This document shows, piece by piece, positions 26,496 through 39,647 of a stretch of 64,000 bases of DNA; position 1 is the stretch's first letter, and each line of letters begins with the position of its first letter. The position numbers were made by a program, and so were the translations under genes. The notes under the pieces are model-generated. The model saw only the letters and a list, made by a program, of their open reading frames with translations. It was not told the DNA's origin and did no database searches. Source of the DNA: Roseobacter sp. MED193. Its GTDB lineage: Bacteria > Pseudomonadota > Alphaproteobacteria > Rhodobacterales > Rhodobacteraceae. The stretch is from positions 430,302 through 494,301 of the forward strand of contig NZ_CH902583.1 of NCBI RefSeq assembly GCF_000152965.1, read 5' to 3'.

Positions 26496-27959
26496 ATGCA
26501 GTCAGTTCCCCCACAATTGGCGACTTCAGCCAACACAGCAGAATCTGGCGCAAGCGATTGGCCCGACGATACAGAGCGATCTGACGCACGCAATCTGCAG
26601 CTCAACCATCTGACACAAATCTCATCTCAGTTGGGCTATGAAATCGTCGATATTGCCGGTTTCCTGGATCAGATCGACCAAAAATCACAGAGCCAACTCT
26701 CTGCACTACAGGAACTCACCAGAGAGGCGGATCAGGTCATCAGCTCAAATGGCCAAGTTCTTGACACCATTGAAACGGTCTCGACCACCACGGAGCAAAC
26801 GCTCCAGTCCGTCCAGACCTCGGTAAAGTTTGTCCGCGATAACAGCGGCCGCAGCCAGGAAGTTGCCGAATGGGTCAACGATCTGGAAGAACGCACAGAT
26901 CAAATTGGCGACACTGTAGATGCTGTGCGCAAAAACAACGAAATGATCACCAATATTGCTGCCCAGGTGAACATCCTCGCCATCAACGCCAAGATTGAAG
27001 CCAGCCGTGCGGGGGATGCGGGGCGTGGATTCGCTGTGGTGGCCGAAGCGATCAATGACCTGTCCAAACGCACCCAAACAGCGGCGCGTGAGATTGGCAG
27101 CAATATTGAGAACCTATCAAACTGGGTCACCCTGTTGCACGACGAAACAGTTGAAATCTCTCGCTCGGCTGAAAAGATCCTAGGCCAGGCACGGGAAACC
27201 GACAGCTCTCTTCTCAGTATCGAAGAAAAAGCCACAGAGGTGAACGCACAGACCGCCAAAATTCTTAGCCAAGCCTCCGTGGTCAAAAACGCCATGAACA
27301 GCTTTGCCCCAAACATCAATGGAATCGGCAAATCGGTTGAGGAAACCACAACCGGCATCCATGACACCCATACCCGGGTCGAAAACCTGATTTCTTCCTC
27401 TGAACAACTTGTTCAAGGCACTGTCGCCCTGGGGGGCAAGTCCACGGACAAACGGTTTATCTCTTATGTGACCGAGCTCAGCCAGAAGGTCGCCGCCATA
27501 TTTGAAGCGGCCCTCGACGCCGGAAAAATCTCTGCCGATGCCCTGTTCGACAAAAAATATCAACTGATCCCTGGCACCAACCCCGCGCAATATACCACTG
27601 GCTTTCTGCCTCTTACGGATGCGGCCCTGCCGCCGCTGCTGGAGGCTGCCTTGGAATTTGATCCACGCGTGGTCTTTTGCGCGGCTATTGATATCAATGG
27701 CTACCTGCCAACCCACAACAAGATCTTTTCTCACCCACAGGGTCCAGATCCCGACTGGAACACCGCCAACTGCCGCAATCGTCGGATTTTTGATGACCGG
27801 GTGGGGCTCAAGGCCGGACGAAATTCTGAACCCTTTTTGATGCAGGTCTATCGTCGCGATATGGGGGCCGGAAACTTTGTGATGATGAAAGATCTGTCGG
27901 TGCCCGTCTTTGTCGGTGGCCGACATTGGGGCGGTATTCGTATGGGGTTCAAGACCTAA
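26496..27959 (+). CDS. Soluble methyl-accepting chemotaxis protein with C-terminal sensor domain
   Basis: This 487-residue protein has no transmembrane span. Residues about 60-300 are a long coiled coil with the MCP hairpin tip ([20 protein letters not shown], then [17 protein letters not shown], about 153-193). The C-terminal 150 residues form a globular domain with [17 protein letters not shown] and [18 protein letters not shown], resembling Cache/PAS-like receptors whose usual place is amino-terminal. It probably senses an internal signal and acts on CheA/CheW. It stands alone; no che genes are nearby. Confidence 0.88.
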   Translation: MQSVPPQLATSANTAESGASDWPDDTERSDARNLQLNHLTQISSQLGYEIVDIAGFLDQIDQKSQSQLSALQELTREADQVISSNGQVLDTIETVSTTTEQTLQSVQTSVKFVRDNSGRSQEVAEWVNDLEERTDQIGDTVDAVRKNNEMITNIAAQVNILAINAKIEASRAGDAGRGFAVVAEAINDLSKRTQTAAREIGSNIENLSNWVTLLHDETVEISRSAEKILGQARETDSSLLSIEEKATEVNAQTAKILSQASVVKNAMNSFAPNINGIGKSVEETTTGIHDTHTRVENLISSSEQLVQGTVALGGKSTDKRFISYVTELSQKVAAIFEAALDAGKISADALFDKKYQLIPGTNPAQYTTGFLPLTDAALPPLLEAALEFDPRVVFCAAIDINGYLPTHNKIFSHPQGPDPDWNTANCRNRRIFDDRVGLKAGRNSEPFLMQVYRRDMGAGNFVMMKDLSVPVFVGGRHWGGIRMGFKT

Positions 27960-27980
27960 TCCCCATCGGCCCCTGCCCCC

Positions 27981-28018
27981 AAAAAAAGCCGCCACACATC
28001 CGGGCAGATGGTGGCGGC
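27981..28018 (-). terminator. Strong terminator of the SOS-linked small gene / structured RNA
   Basis: On the minus strand GCCGCCAC (28018-28011) pairs perfectly with GTGGCGGC (27995-27988) and is followed by seven T residues (27987-27981). It is oriented against the chemoreceptor gene and so ends a transcript from the right. Confidence 0.9.
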
Positions 28019-28027
28019 AGGAAATGC

Positions 28028-28140
28028 GTCTTTATGCGGGGTTCAGATGAGCGTTCCGGCTGTTAGGCGCAACCGGCTGGAAAGGTTAGGCGGGGATCCA
28101 ATGACATCGGGATGGATGTCAACGCATCTGACATAAAGAC
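28028..28140 (-). ncRNA. Structured RNA, 3' UTR or small RNA
   Basis: The ends pair over long range: GTCTTTATG (28028-28036) with CATAAAGAC (28132-28140), continued by TCAGATG (28043-28049) with CATCTGA (28125-28131) across a small bulge. Inside is a perfect hairpin TGACATC...GATGTCA at about 28102-28121. Read on the minus strand, the structure is followed 10 bases later by a strong terminator. It could be the 3' UTR of the small membrane gene or a separate small RNA. I could not assign it to a known family. Confidence 0.5.
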
Positions 28141-28209
28141 AGCAGGCAGAAACTAGAAATAGGGTTTCATAAGGCAGGAAAAAGAGGCCGCAGCTTCACG
28201 ACCGCGCGA

Positions 28210-28332
28210 TTACATAAACCCCGGCAGGTGAAGGGCAACAACAAGCATAACAATCAGAGCAGCTGCACCAAGCGCATCCTGTAGCAAAGTGGATTGGGCA
28301 TTGTGCAGGGTTGTCTTCAACTGGGTCATCAT
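28210..28332 (-). CDS. Small single-span membrane protein, predicted SOS-regulated
   Basis: This 40-residue protein starts MMTQLKTTLHNAQSTLLQ, then has one hydrophobic span (ALGAAALIVMLVVALHL, about 20-36) and ends PGFM. A GGAG site lies nine bases before the first ATG. It lies between recG (same strand) and the chemoreceptor (opposite). Five LexA half-sites lie 105-150 bases upstream, and a strong terminator lies downstream. I know no function. Its size, topology and SOS control recall SidA, the 29-residue SOS-induced division inhibitor of Caulobacter, but there is no clear sequence match to rely on. The basic/polar amino end is probably cytosolic. Confidence 0.75.
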   Translation of the reverse strand: MMTQLKTTLHNAQSTLLQDALGAAALIVMLVVALHLPGFM

Positions 28333-28349
28333 CAGGATTGTCTCCACTA

Positions 28350-28393
28350 CTCTCTGTCGGGGTTCAGCATTTCGCTACGCCGCTCTCTGTCGG
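28350..28393 (-). repeat. Duplicated 11-bp element in the leader of the small gene
   Basis: CTCTCTGTCGG occurs exactly at 28350-28360 and 28383-28393 (CCGACAGAGAG on the transcript). Both copies lie between the LexA sites and the start codon, so they would be in the 5' UTR. They may bind a protein or a small RNA. Confidence 0.5.
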
Positions 28394-28437
28394 CCTCTTG
28401 TTGCTTATTTGTTCTCATTTTACGCCGCTGCTGTAAA

Positions 28438-28484
28438 GAACTTTTTAAGAACATTTGCGAACTTTTTAGAACATCAGCAAGAAC
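28438..28484 (-). promoter_or_regulatory. LexA (SOS) box cluster
   Basis: Five GAAC half-sites (GTTC on the minus strand) lie at 28438, 28449, 28459, 28469 and 28481. The first pair is an exact GAAC-N7-GAAC (28438-28452), the alphaproteobacterial LexA consensus; other spacings are 6, 6 and 8. The cluster sits between the recG stop (28503) and the small membrane gene. Confidence 0.75.
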
Positions 28485-28502
28485 ACGGGTCTGCGAAACA
28501 GT

Positions 28503-33002
<4,500 letters not shown>

Positions 33003-33135
33003 CATCGCAGCATGGGAGTGCAGCGTTAACCAGAATTGCAATATCGCAACATCGCAAGAGTTTATGCGGACCCTAACCCAGGTCCGCCACTTTGGTCTGA
33101 TAGGCAGTTCACCTAACCGGCCACAAACTGTCGAC

Positions 33136-33855
33136 TTAGGCGCCTACGGCCATGCGGTGGCCACCAGACATCTGATCCTCCTGAGGGTCGCGCAGGACAT
33201 ATCCGCGCCCCCAAACGGTTTCGATATAATTGTCGCCACCTGTCGCCGTGCTGAGCTTTTTGCGCAGTTTGCAGATGAAAACATCGATGATTTTCAGTTC
33301 GGGTTCGTCCATGCCGCCATAAAGATGGTTAAGGAACATCTCCTTGGTCAGGGTGGTTCCCTTCCGCAGGCTGAGCAGTTCCAGCATCTGATACTCTTTG
33401 CCCGTCAGGTGAACAGTCTTGCTGTCTACCTCAACAGTTTTGGCATCCAGATTTACGGCAATCTTGCCAGTTTTGATGATCGACTGGGAATGACCTTTGG
33501 AGCGGCGAATGATGGCATGGATCCGCGCCACCAGCTCTTCGCGGTGGAATGGTTTGGTCAGGTAGTCATCTGCACCAAAGCCGAAGCCTTTGATCTTATT
33601 ATCAGTATCATCCGCACCAGACAGGATCAGGATTGGCGTTTCAATGCGGGCCATACGCAGCTGGCGCAAAACTTCGTGGCCATTCATATCCGGTAGACCA
33701 AGATCCAGCAGGATCAAATCGTAATCATAGAGTTTTGCTAGATCGATCCCTTCCTCACCCAGGTCCGTAGAATAGACGTTGAGGTTGGCATGGGTCAGCA
33801 TCAGCTCAATGCTTTTTGCTGTGGTTGGATCGTCTTCGACCAGTAGAATGCGCAT
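33136..33855 (-). CDS. ctrA: Cell-cycle response regulator CtrA
   Basis: CtrA is the OmpR-type master regulator of alphaproteobacteria; in the Roseobacter group it controls motility, gene transfer agents and cyclic-di-GMP genes rather than being essential. The 239-residue protein has the receiver domain with phosphorylation site Asp51 ([13 protein letters not shown]) and Lys in LTKPF, then the winged helix with the near-invariant [28 protein letters not shown] region. It lies 125 bases from sciP, whose product binds CtrA. A half-matching CtrA box and a GANTC methylation site are upstream. Confidence 0.97.
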   Translation of the reverse strand: MRILLVEDDPTTAKSIELMLTHANLNVYSTDLGEEGIDLAKLYDYDLILLDLGLPDMNGHEVLRQLRMARIETPILILSGADDTDNKIKGFGFGADDYLTKPFHREELVARIHAIIRRSKGHSQSIIKTGKIAVNLDAKTVEVDSKTVHLTGKEYQMLELLSLRKGTTLTKEMFLNHLYGGMDEPELKIIDVFICKLRKKLSTATGGDNYIETVWGRGYVLRDPQEDQMSGGHRMAVGA

Positions 33856-33894
33856 GTTGAAAGTCTCCGCCTGTAACTGTTTCCCTTAGGTTGC

Positions 33895-33958
33895 GTTAAC
33901 CCTGATCGAAAAAGGTTAATGGCCCGTTACCATAATCGTTAATAATCAACTTTGACTC
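33895..33958 (-). promoter_or_regulatory. ctrA promoter region: near-consensus CtrA box and CcrM GANTC site
   Basis: TTAA-N7-TTAC lies at 33916-33930, one base from the CtrA consensus TTAA-N7-TTAA; GTTAAC lies at 33895-33900. GACTC (a GANTC site for the CcrM methylase) is at 33954-33958. Both features mark the ctrA promoter in Caulobacter, where CtrA and methylation control it. Confidence 0.5.
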
Positions 33959-33980
33959 AAGTCTTCACTTGAAAAAGGCC

Positions 33981-34259
33981 TCAATGTTTACGGTACTGTT
34001 TTAGACGGGTGGTCTTGAGCGCCTCTTCACCATGGTCGGCGACGGCGGAAATCCAGCTGCGGAACTCCTCTTCGCTTAGCCCGTAACGGCGCAGAGCTTC
34101 AGTTTGCGGAATCAACCCATAAAGCACCCCGCGCACCACAGCGGCCTTGCGCGAGGCCACCCAGCGTCTGGTGTTTTCTGGTGGCAAATCCGCGCGTGTC
34201 ATCGTAGTGCCATCCGGCAATGTCACGGCGCGCGGGCCCTCAACTTTCTTCAGGAACAT
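33981..34259 (-). CDS. sciP: CtrA inhibitor SciP (DUF1153)
   Basis: SciP is a small helical protein that binds CtrA on DNA and blocks transcription of CtrA targets in Caulobacter. The 92-residue protein is of family size, with the core EALRRYGLSEEEFRSWISAVADHGEEALKTTRL (split here as EALRRYGLSEEEF then RSWISAV) forming a helix-turn-helix-like unit, and a basic C-terminus. It lies directly upstream of ctrA in the same orientation, separated by 125 bases that hold a promoter. Start MFLKKVEG is natural. Confidence 0.92.
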   Translation of the reverse strand: MFLKKVEGPRAVTLPDGTTMTRADLPPENTRRWVASRKAAVVRGVLYGLIPQTEALRRYGLSEEEFRSWISAVADHGEEALKTTRLKQYRKH

Positions 34260-34408
34260 GCCTTTACCCTTGTTCGATGCATCATAAATCCGGTCAGAGA
34301 CAGTTTTTGCCTAGTCTACTTAATGAGCCATGAACCTGCCCCCTTGAGAGTCTGTAGGATTTTCATATATTCTGCGATGCTTGCCCCCTTGATCTAAGGA
34401 ATTGCCTG

Positions 34409-35554
34409 ATGGCACTGGATACTGACACTCCGCTGAACTCCCTTGGCTTTGCCAAACCGCCCGCTGAAACCCGCGTGGTGGTGGCGATGTCCGGGGGCGT
34501 CGACAGTTCCGTGGTCGCCGCCTATCTTGCGGATCAAGGCTATGATGTGATTGGGGTCACTCTGCAGCTCTATGATCACGGGGCAGCTTTGGCGAAAAAA
34601 GGCGCTTGCTGTGCGGGGATTGATATTCACGATGCCCGCCGCGTCGCTGAAGAGCGCGGCTTTCCGCACTATGTACTTGATTATGAAAATATTTTCAAAG
34701 ACGCCGTGATTGATGAATTTGCCGACAGCTATCTTGCAGGGGCCACGCCTGTGCCCTGTATTCGCTGCAATGAGCGGGTGAAATTCAAGGATCTTCTGGA
34801 AACGGCCCGCGACCTGGAGGCCGACTGTATGGCAACAGGCCACTACATTCAGCGCAAGATGGGCGACAATGGAGCAGAATTGCATAGCGCGGAAGATGCG
34901 AATCGCGACCAAAGCTACTTCCTATTCTCCACCACCCCAGAGCAGCTGGATTATCTACGTTTCCCTCTGGGGCATCTGCCCTCCAAGGACGCGACCCGCG
35001 AAATGGCGGCGCAATATGGCCTCGCGGTCGCGGATAAACCGGATAGTCAGGACATCTGCTTTGTCCCGGATGGAAACTATACCTCCGTTATCGAGAAATT
35101 GCGTCCTGGCGCGGCAGAGCCCGGTGAAATCGTCCATGCGGATGGCCGCGTGTTGGGAACCCATACCGGTGTCATTCATTACACGATCGGCCAACGTCGC
35201 GGTCTGGGCATCGGCGGTTTGACAGAGCCGCTCTATGTGGTGCGTTTGGACGTGGACAAAAAACAGGTGATTGTCGGCCCCAAAGAACTGCTGGCCACGC
35301 GCACCATTCCGGTACGCGAAATAAACTGGCTGGGGGATGCGCCATTTGACAGCCGCCAGGAGTGGAATGTCATGGTCAAGGTGCGCTCCACCCGCCCGCC
35401 GCGCGAAGCAATCATTCGCCCGCTCAGCGCCACGACGGCCGAAGTGGAGCTACTGACCCCAGAAGAAGGTGTGTCCCCCGGACAGGCTTGCGTGTTCTAT
35501 GACAGCGACAGCAGCCGTATCTTTGGCGGTGGTTGGATCTGGCGCGGCTACTAA
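34409..35554 (+). CDS. mnmA: tRNA-specific 2-thiouridylase MnmA
   Basis: MnmA adds sulfur to C2 of U34 in tRNAs for Lys, Glu and Gln. The 381-residue protein has the PP-loop MSGGVDSSV near residue 30, the catalytic cysteine in [11 protein letters not shown] and the acceptor cysteine in [13 protein letters not shown], followed by the beta-barrel domain. It is divergent from sciP across 149 bases, which include a GAGTC (GANTC) site and the two promoters. A start MALDTDTPL with weak GGAATT spacing is accepted. Confidence 0.96.
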   Translation: MALDTDTPLNSLGFAKPPAETRVVVAMSGGVDSSVVAAYLADQGYDVIGVTLQLYDHGAALAKKGACCAGIDIHDARRVAEERGFPHYVLDYENIFKDAVIDEFADSYLAGATPVPCIRCNERVKFKDLLETARDLEADCMATGHYIQRKMGDNGAELHSAEDANRDQSYFLFSTTPEQLDYLRFPLGHLPSKDATREMAAQYGLAVADKPDSQDICFVPDGNYTSVIEKLRPGAAEPGEIVHADGRVLGTHTGVIHYTIGQRRGLGIGGLTEPLYVVRLDVDKKQVIVGPKELLATRTIPVREINWLGDAPFDSRQEWNVMVKVRSTRPPREAIIRPLSATTAEVELLTPEEGVSPGQACVFYDSDSSRIFGGGWIWRGY

Positions 35555-35633
35555 ACAATCAGCATTTAGGTGCTAGGCATCCCCCCTCTACATGCTACAG
35601 TTGCTCAATTTTAGCACTGTAGAGAATAGAACG

Positions 35634-37685
35634 ATGCCATCAGATCCACCTGAGACCAAAGGTGACGCGGACCCCAAGCCCTCCAGCCAGGTCACCCGCT
35701 CTGTCATTCGCAGCATGGCAGAGGAATGCAATGACACCGCCCAGCATAACCACCGTCTGGCGCAAAATCAGTTCCAGACCATTTGGTTACTGTTGATGGG
35801 AGGATTGGCTCTGGTGCTGGTCCTTCCGTTCATCATTCAGAAATTGGACGACTTCTTATCCGAAGGTCGCAAACTTGATCCCGCCATTATCGAAGACGCC
35901 AAAACCGTGGACGAGTCCTTAAAGGACATCCAGACCAACCAGAACGCTGACAGAGAAACCGTGACCAGCAGACTTAGTGAGCTGACCACCCAGCGTAATC
36001 AGGCTGTTTCGACTGTAGAAGAACTCGAAGCAGACCTGAGACGCACCCTGGCTCCGCCACTCTCGACATGGGAGGAAGTAGGGCCCTATGGATACGACAA
36101 GATCGAGGTCCAGCTCCACCGCCGCCTTGCGGACGACACATTGGCCGGCATGGCATGGGATATGAATAGCTCCCCAGGGCAGGCGGTATTTGTGGAATGG
36201 TCAAATGGCATTTTCGAAACCTCTCCCTTCCCCAATACGTTCTCCGATGATGTAACATTCGCCGCGATGACCCAGCTGCCCTCGGGCGCGCTATTGGTCG
36301 GGAGCAACTCTGGCTTCAAGAGTGGAAACCCCAAGTTTCACATTACCCGCAGAGACAGGGATGGCTGGCAGGAGATCTACACAGCGCCAGGTACTCTTGT
36401 AGACATTAAAACTACAGAAACCGGAGAGGTTTTTGCCTTTGGATCTAGCAAGGTATCAGAAACACAAACGGAACCGGTTTTGATCCAAGTTGTCGGACTG
36501 GGCCAACCTAAACCGGTGCAGGACGCCTTGAACCTTATCCCCACAGACAGCATGATTACCTCCGTTTTGGATCGCGCAGATGGAACATTGATTGTCTATG
36601 GGCTCACGATGACCCCTGCGGGAACCGGCAATACCCGCTTTACCCTGTCGCGCAGCCCCACAGCTGTTTGGGCTTCGGTAGATATAGTGCCAGGTTTTGA
36701 AAACCGCGCCCAACTTTCGGATCAGAGCCCAAAAGAACTGGTCATTGGCCAGCCTCTTGATGCGCCTGAATCGCCCCCTCGTATCCTGGCCATCACCTCT
36801 AATTTCCAAAGCCCAAACCGCCTGTTGTCCTCCGTGGACGGCCTGACGTGGCAACGGCCTCAAGGGGAAACCCCAACTGAGGTCAGCGCACTGACCTATA
36901 GTGAACGATACGGATTTGTCGCAGCTGGCATGGTGGGTACAAGAGAGCAAAAATCCCCCAGAATCTGGCTTTCGAGAAGTGGTACGAGTTGGACAGCTCT
37001 GAGTTTTGAACAATACGGATCCGGTCTGGACTCCCCCTTTACGCAATTCACCTCTCTCCCCTCTGGTGAGATCTTCACAAGTGGCAGACAGGGGAACTTC
37101 CTCAGTTTTCAATTAGAGGACCAAGGGGACAAAAGTCTTTCCGCTCAATTGGAGCAGAACCGCTTTAATAGCCCGGACCTGTCACCACCAGGAACCGCTG
37201 ACACATTACGTGAATTGGAAAACCAGCTTAGAGATATCGAAACTGTTAGTCCGCTTATTGACGATCAGCAGAAAATTGTCGCACGCGCCAGTGCCTATTC
37301 AAAGACGCTGGAAGACTCGATCAATAAATATGACGAGGTCCGTGCAGCTTTGGATCAATCTCTGCGAAGCAATGAATTGACGCGCCAGATCACCCAAACC
37401 GCAACGCGGGTCGCCGTTATTGGCATGCTGATCTATCTCGTACAGATCGTGGTTAACCGATACCGCTATCTCCAACGGCTGGCGAGTTTCCATCAGGCCC
37501 GCGGGCAAGCTCTGCAGATCCTGGCAGATCAGGAAGATCAGTCCCTACTCAAAGGTATTACGATCTCCGATCTCGCGGCATTGTTGTCTCCAGACAGTAT
37601 CGGTTTTGATTCCGCACCAGAAGCGCCAACCCAGCAGATGGTCGCCCTGCTGCAAGCCGGAATTCGCGCGGGCAACAAATCATAG
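35634..37685 (+). CDS. Unrecognised membrane-anchored protein with propeller-like central domain and coiled coils
   Basis: I do not recognise this 683-residue protein. Residues about 43-63 form a transmembrane span (TIWLLLMGGLALVLVLPFII), then a coiled coil (about 75-140). Residues 150-530 are all-beta with recurring W/G-rich strands such as RDGWQEIYTAPG, SVDGLTWQRPQ and SRSGTSWTAL, like BNR/WD beta-propeller blades. A second coiled coil (about 535-600) leads to a second span (VAVIGMLIYLVQIVV) and a short cytosolic tail. This topology puts the propeller in the periplasm between two anchors. ATG 35634 is chosen; the frame opens at 35592. Base composition is a little more AT-rich than its neighbours. 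Confidence 0.8.
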   Translation: MPSDPPETKGDADPKPSSQVTRSVIRSMAEECNDTAQHNHRLAQNQFQTIWLLLMGGLALVLVLPFIIQKLDDFLSEGRKLDPAIIEDAKTVDESLKDIQTNQNADRETVTSRLSELTTQRNQAVSTVEELEADLRRTLAPPLSTWEEVGPYGYDKIEVQLHRRLADDTLAGMAWDMNSSPGQAVFVEWSNGIFETSPFPNTFSDDVTFAAMTQLPSGALLVGSNSGFKSGNPKFHITRRDRDGWQEIYTAPGTLVDIKTTETGEVFAFGSSKVSETQTEPVLIQVVGLGQPKPVQDALNLIPTDSMITSVLDRADGTLIVYGLTMTPAGTGNTRFTLSRSPTAVWASVDIVPGFENRAQLSDQSPKELVIGQPLDAPESPPRILAITSNFQSPNRLLSSVDGLTWQRPQGETPTEVSALTYSERYGFVAAGMVGTREQKSPRIWLSRSGTSWTALSFEQYGSGLDSPFTQFTSLPSGEIFTSGRQGNFLSFQLEDQGDKSLSAQLEQNRFNSPDLSPPGTADTLRELENQLRDIETVSPLIDDQQKIVARASAYSKTLEDSINKYDEVRAALDQSLRSNELTRQITQTATRVAVIGMLIYLVQIVVNRYRYLQRLASFHQARGQALQILADQEDQSLLKGITISDLAALLSPDSIGFDSAPEAPTQQMVALLQAGIRAGNKS

Positions 37686-37694
37686 GGCCCGCGC

Positions 37695-38858
37695 CTAGTG
37701 GGCCAACCCTCGCAGCACGGCCTTCGCAGCACGCAAACCAGGTGCCTCTCCCCCCTGCCCCAGCCGCTGCATGGTGACTGCCATCGCCGCCTTTTGCAGC
37801 TGCGGCGCCTTCGCCAGCGTGTCCAGTTGCGCAGCGATGTTTTCCGAAGTGCACTCTGGCCCCAGACACTCCGGCACCACACGGGTCTCGCTCACCAGAT
37901 TGACCAACGTTACGGTATCCACCAGCGCCATGCGCTTCATCACCTGCCAGGTTAACCACTGAAAGCGATAGGCGATGACCATCGGCGTTGCGGCAGCTGC
38001 CAGCTCCAATGAGACCGTGCCTGAAGCAGCAAGCGCCAGATCAGGCGCGGCAAAGGCGGCACGTTTTATCGCGCCATAGGTCGCGCCCTCATAGGCATTG
38101 GGGTCCAGAAACAGCGTGTTTTCGGGCCAGTTCGCGGCCTGGGCCCGCACGAGATCAGCCACGGGGGCAGCACAGGGAACAACGACCCGGTAGCCAGGGT
38201 GGAAATGCGCAAAAGCTTGCAGAGCCTCCCCAAAAACCGGCCCCAACCGTGTGACCTCGGATCGTCGGGAGCCGGGCAAAGCCAGGACCAGCGGCGCATC
38301 GCCAAGATCAAACTGGATGCGAAAATCGCTTATCTCCGCCTCTGTGGCCAAGGGTTCTGCCACCACCGGATGGCCAACAAAGTCACATTCCATCCCCGCC
38401 GCTTCCATCAGTGGGGGCTCGAAAGGCAGCAATGCCAGAACCTGATCAATGCTCTTTGCCATCTTCACGGCCCGCTTGGGCCGCCAGGCCCAGACCGAAG
38501 GCGCCACATAATGGACCGTGCGAATGTTGCTGCCCGCCTTGACCAGGCTAGCCACCCGCAGAGAAAAATCTGGGCTGTCGATTGTGATCAAAACGTCAGG
38601 CTTTTGGGCGATCACCGCCTCTGCTGTCTCACGAATGCGACGTTTCAGATGGCGGTACTTTGGCAGGACCTCAGCCAGTCCCATTACCGACAGTTCTTCC
38701 ATAGGGAAGCGAGAGCGCAGCCCCTGCTCTGCCATCAGGGCGCCGCCAATGCCCTCAAAGCACAGGTCGGGGCGCAGGGCCCTCAGCCCAGCCATCAAGG
38801 CTCCCCCCAGCCTGTCTCCCGAGGGTTCACCCGCCAGGATAAAGACCTTGAGGCTCAC
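37695..38858 (-). CDS. lpxB: Lipid-A-disaccharide synthase
   Basis: LpxB is a membrane-associated GT19 glycosyltransferase that joins lipid X to UDP-diacylglucosamine. The 387-residue protein begins with the typical ILAGEPSGDRLGG and has the VHYVAPSVWAWRPKRA and LALPGSRRSEV segments, then ALAASGTVSLELA in the nucleotide-binding half. The start overlaps the lpxI stop by four bases. It is the last gene of the bamA-lpx operon. Confidence 0.97.
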   Translation of the reverse strand: MSLKVFILAGEPSGDRLGGALMAGLRALRPDLCFEGIGGALMAEQGLRSRFPMEELSVMGLAEVLPKYRHLKRRIRETAEAVIAQKPDVLITIDSPDFSLRVASLVKAGSNIRTVHYVAPSVWAWRPKRAVKMAKSIDQVLALLPFEPPLMEAAGMECDFVGHPVVAEPLATEAEISDFRIQFDLGDAPLVLALPGSRRSEVTRLGPVFGEALQAFAHFHPGYRVVVPCAAPVADLVRAQAANWPENTLFLDPNAYEGATYGAIKRAAFAAPDLALAASGTVSLELAAAATPMVIAYRFQWLTWQVMKRMALVDTVTLVNLVSETRVVPECLGPECTSENIAAQLDTLAKAPQLQKAAMAVTMQRLGQGGEAPGLRAAKAVLRGLAH

Positions 38859-39643
38859 GAGGCGCGCAACCAGAGGAACAGACCAAGGCGGTCACAGGCA
38901 GCAACCACTTCTTCTTGTTCCAGCACGATGACGCTCCCAGCCTCAAGCACGATCCCGGACAATCCAGCCTGCGCTGCCAGTTCAACGGTCTGCGGCCCCA
39001 CAGCAGGCAGGTCCGCCCGCCGATCCTGACCGGGCTTTGGCGCTTTGAACAAAATGCCCCCCTGCCCATCGGGACGCTGCCGGAGGCTCTGTAGCATCCA
39101 ATTGGTGCCAAATGTGTTCTCAACCGCAATGGCCTGCCGGGCGCGAATGGCGCAACACTGACCAATATCCGCTGCGCTCATGGCGGCAACCACCTCAGCG
39201 CCCCGATCCGCATCCGCCTTGTCCAAGGCCCCGGGCTGAAACTTGCTGGCCACGCCCTCTGCCATCAACAGCTCTGGAGCGACCTCATGGGCTGCCCGCA
39301 GGGTAAAACCCGCCTGCTCAATAAGCCCCATGACAGCCCGCAATGCGCCATCATCCCCGGCCCCCAAAGCAGCCTGGATCACTGGCACCATGGGCAAGGT
39401 AGCGGCGTCTATGGCCGTTGGATCAATAGGTGGGCGATTGACCGCCCCGGCGAGGCAGACCTCAGTAACACCGGCTGATTTCAGCCGCGCCAAAAAACTA
39501 CCCAGATGTTCGATGCGAAAAGAAATCTCCGCATCAACACAGTCCGGCTCAGAGCCCTCCATGGCACAGATCAAAGGTCGCTTGAGCTGACGATCACAGA
39601 CTTCCTTGGGCAAGAGGCCGGTTCCGGCAATGACTGCGAGCAT
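38855..39643 (-). CDS. lpxI: UDP-2,3-diacylglucosamine pyrophosphatase LpxI
   Basis: LpxI (DUF1009) hydrolyses UDP-2,3-diacylglucosamine to lipid X by attack on the alpha phosphate. It replaces the unrelated LpxH in most alphaproteobacteria. The 262-residue protein begins LAVIAGTGLLP and has the family segments GAGDDGALRAV and the C-terminal QAGLSGIVLEAGSVIVL. It lies between lpxA and lpxB, with a 4-base overlap with lpxB, which supports the call. Confidence 0.95.
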   Translation of the reverse strand: MLAVIAGTGLLPKEVCDRQLKRPLICAMEGSEPDCVDAEISFRIEHLGSFLARLKSAGVTEVCLAGAVNRPPIDPTAIDAATLPMVPVIQAALGAGDDGALRAVMGLIEQAGFTLRAAHEVAPELLMAEGVASKFQPGALDKADADRGAEVVAAMSAADIGQCCAIRARQAIAVENTFGTNWMLQSLRQRPDGQGGILFKAPKPGQDRRADLPAVGPQTVELAAQAGLSGIVLEAGSVIVLEQEEVVAACDRLGLFLWLRAS

Positions 39644-39647
39644 GGGT

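Noticed and set aside
28028-28140. 6S RNA or another named small RNA
   Set aside because: The structure is clear but I could not match the sequence to a family by eye, so no name is given.
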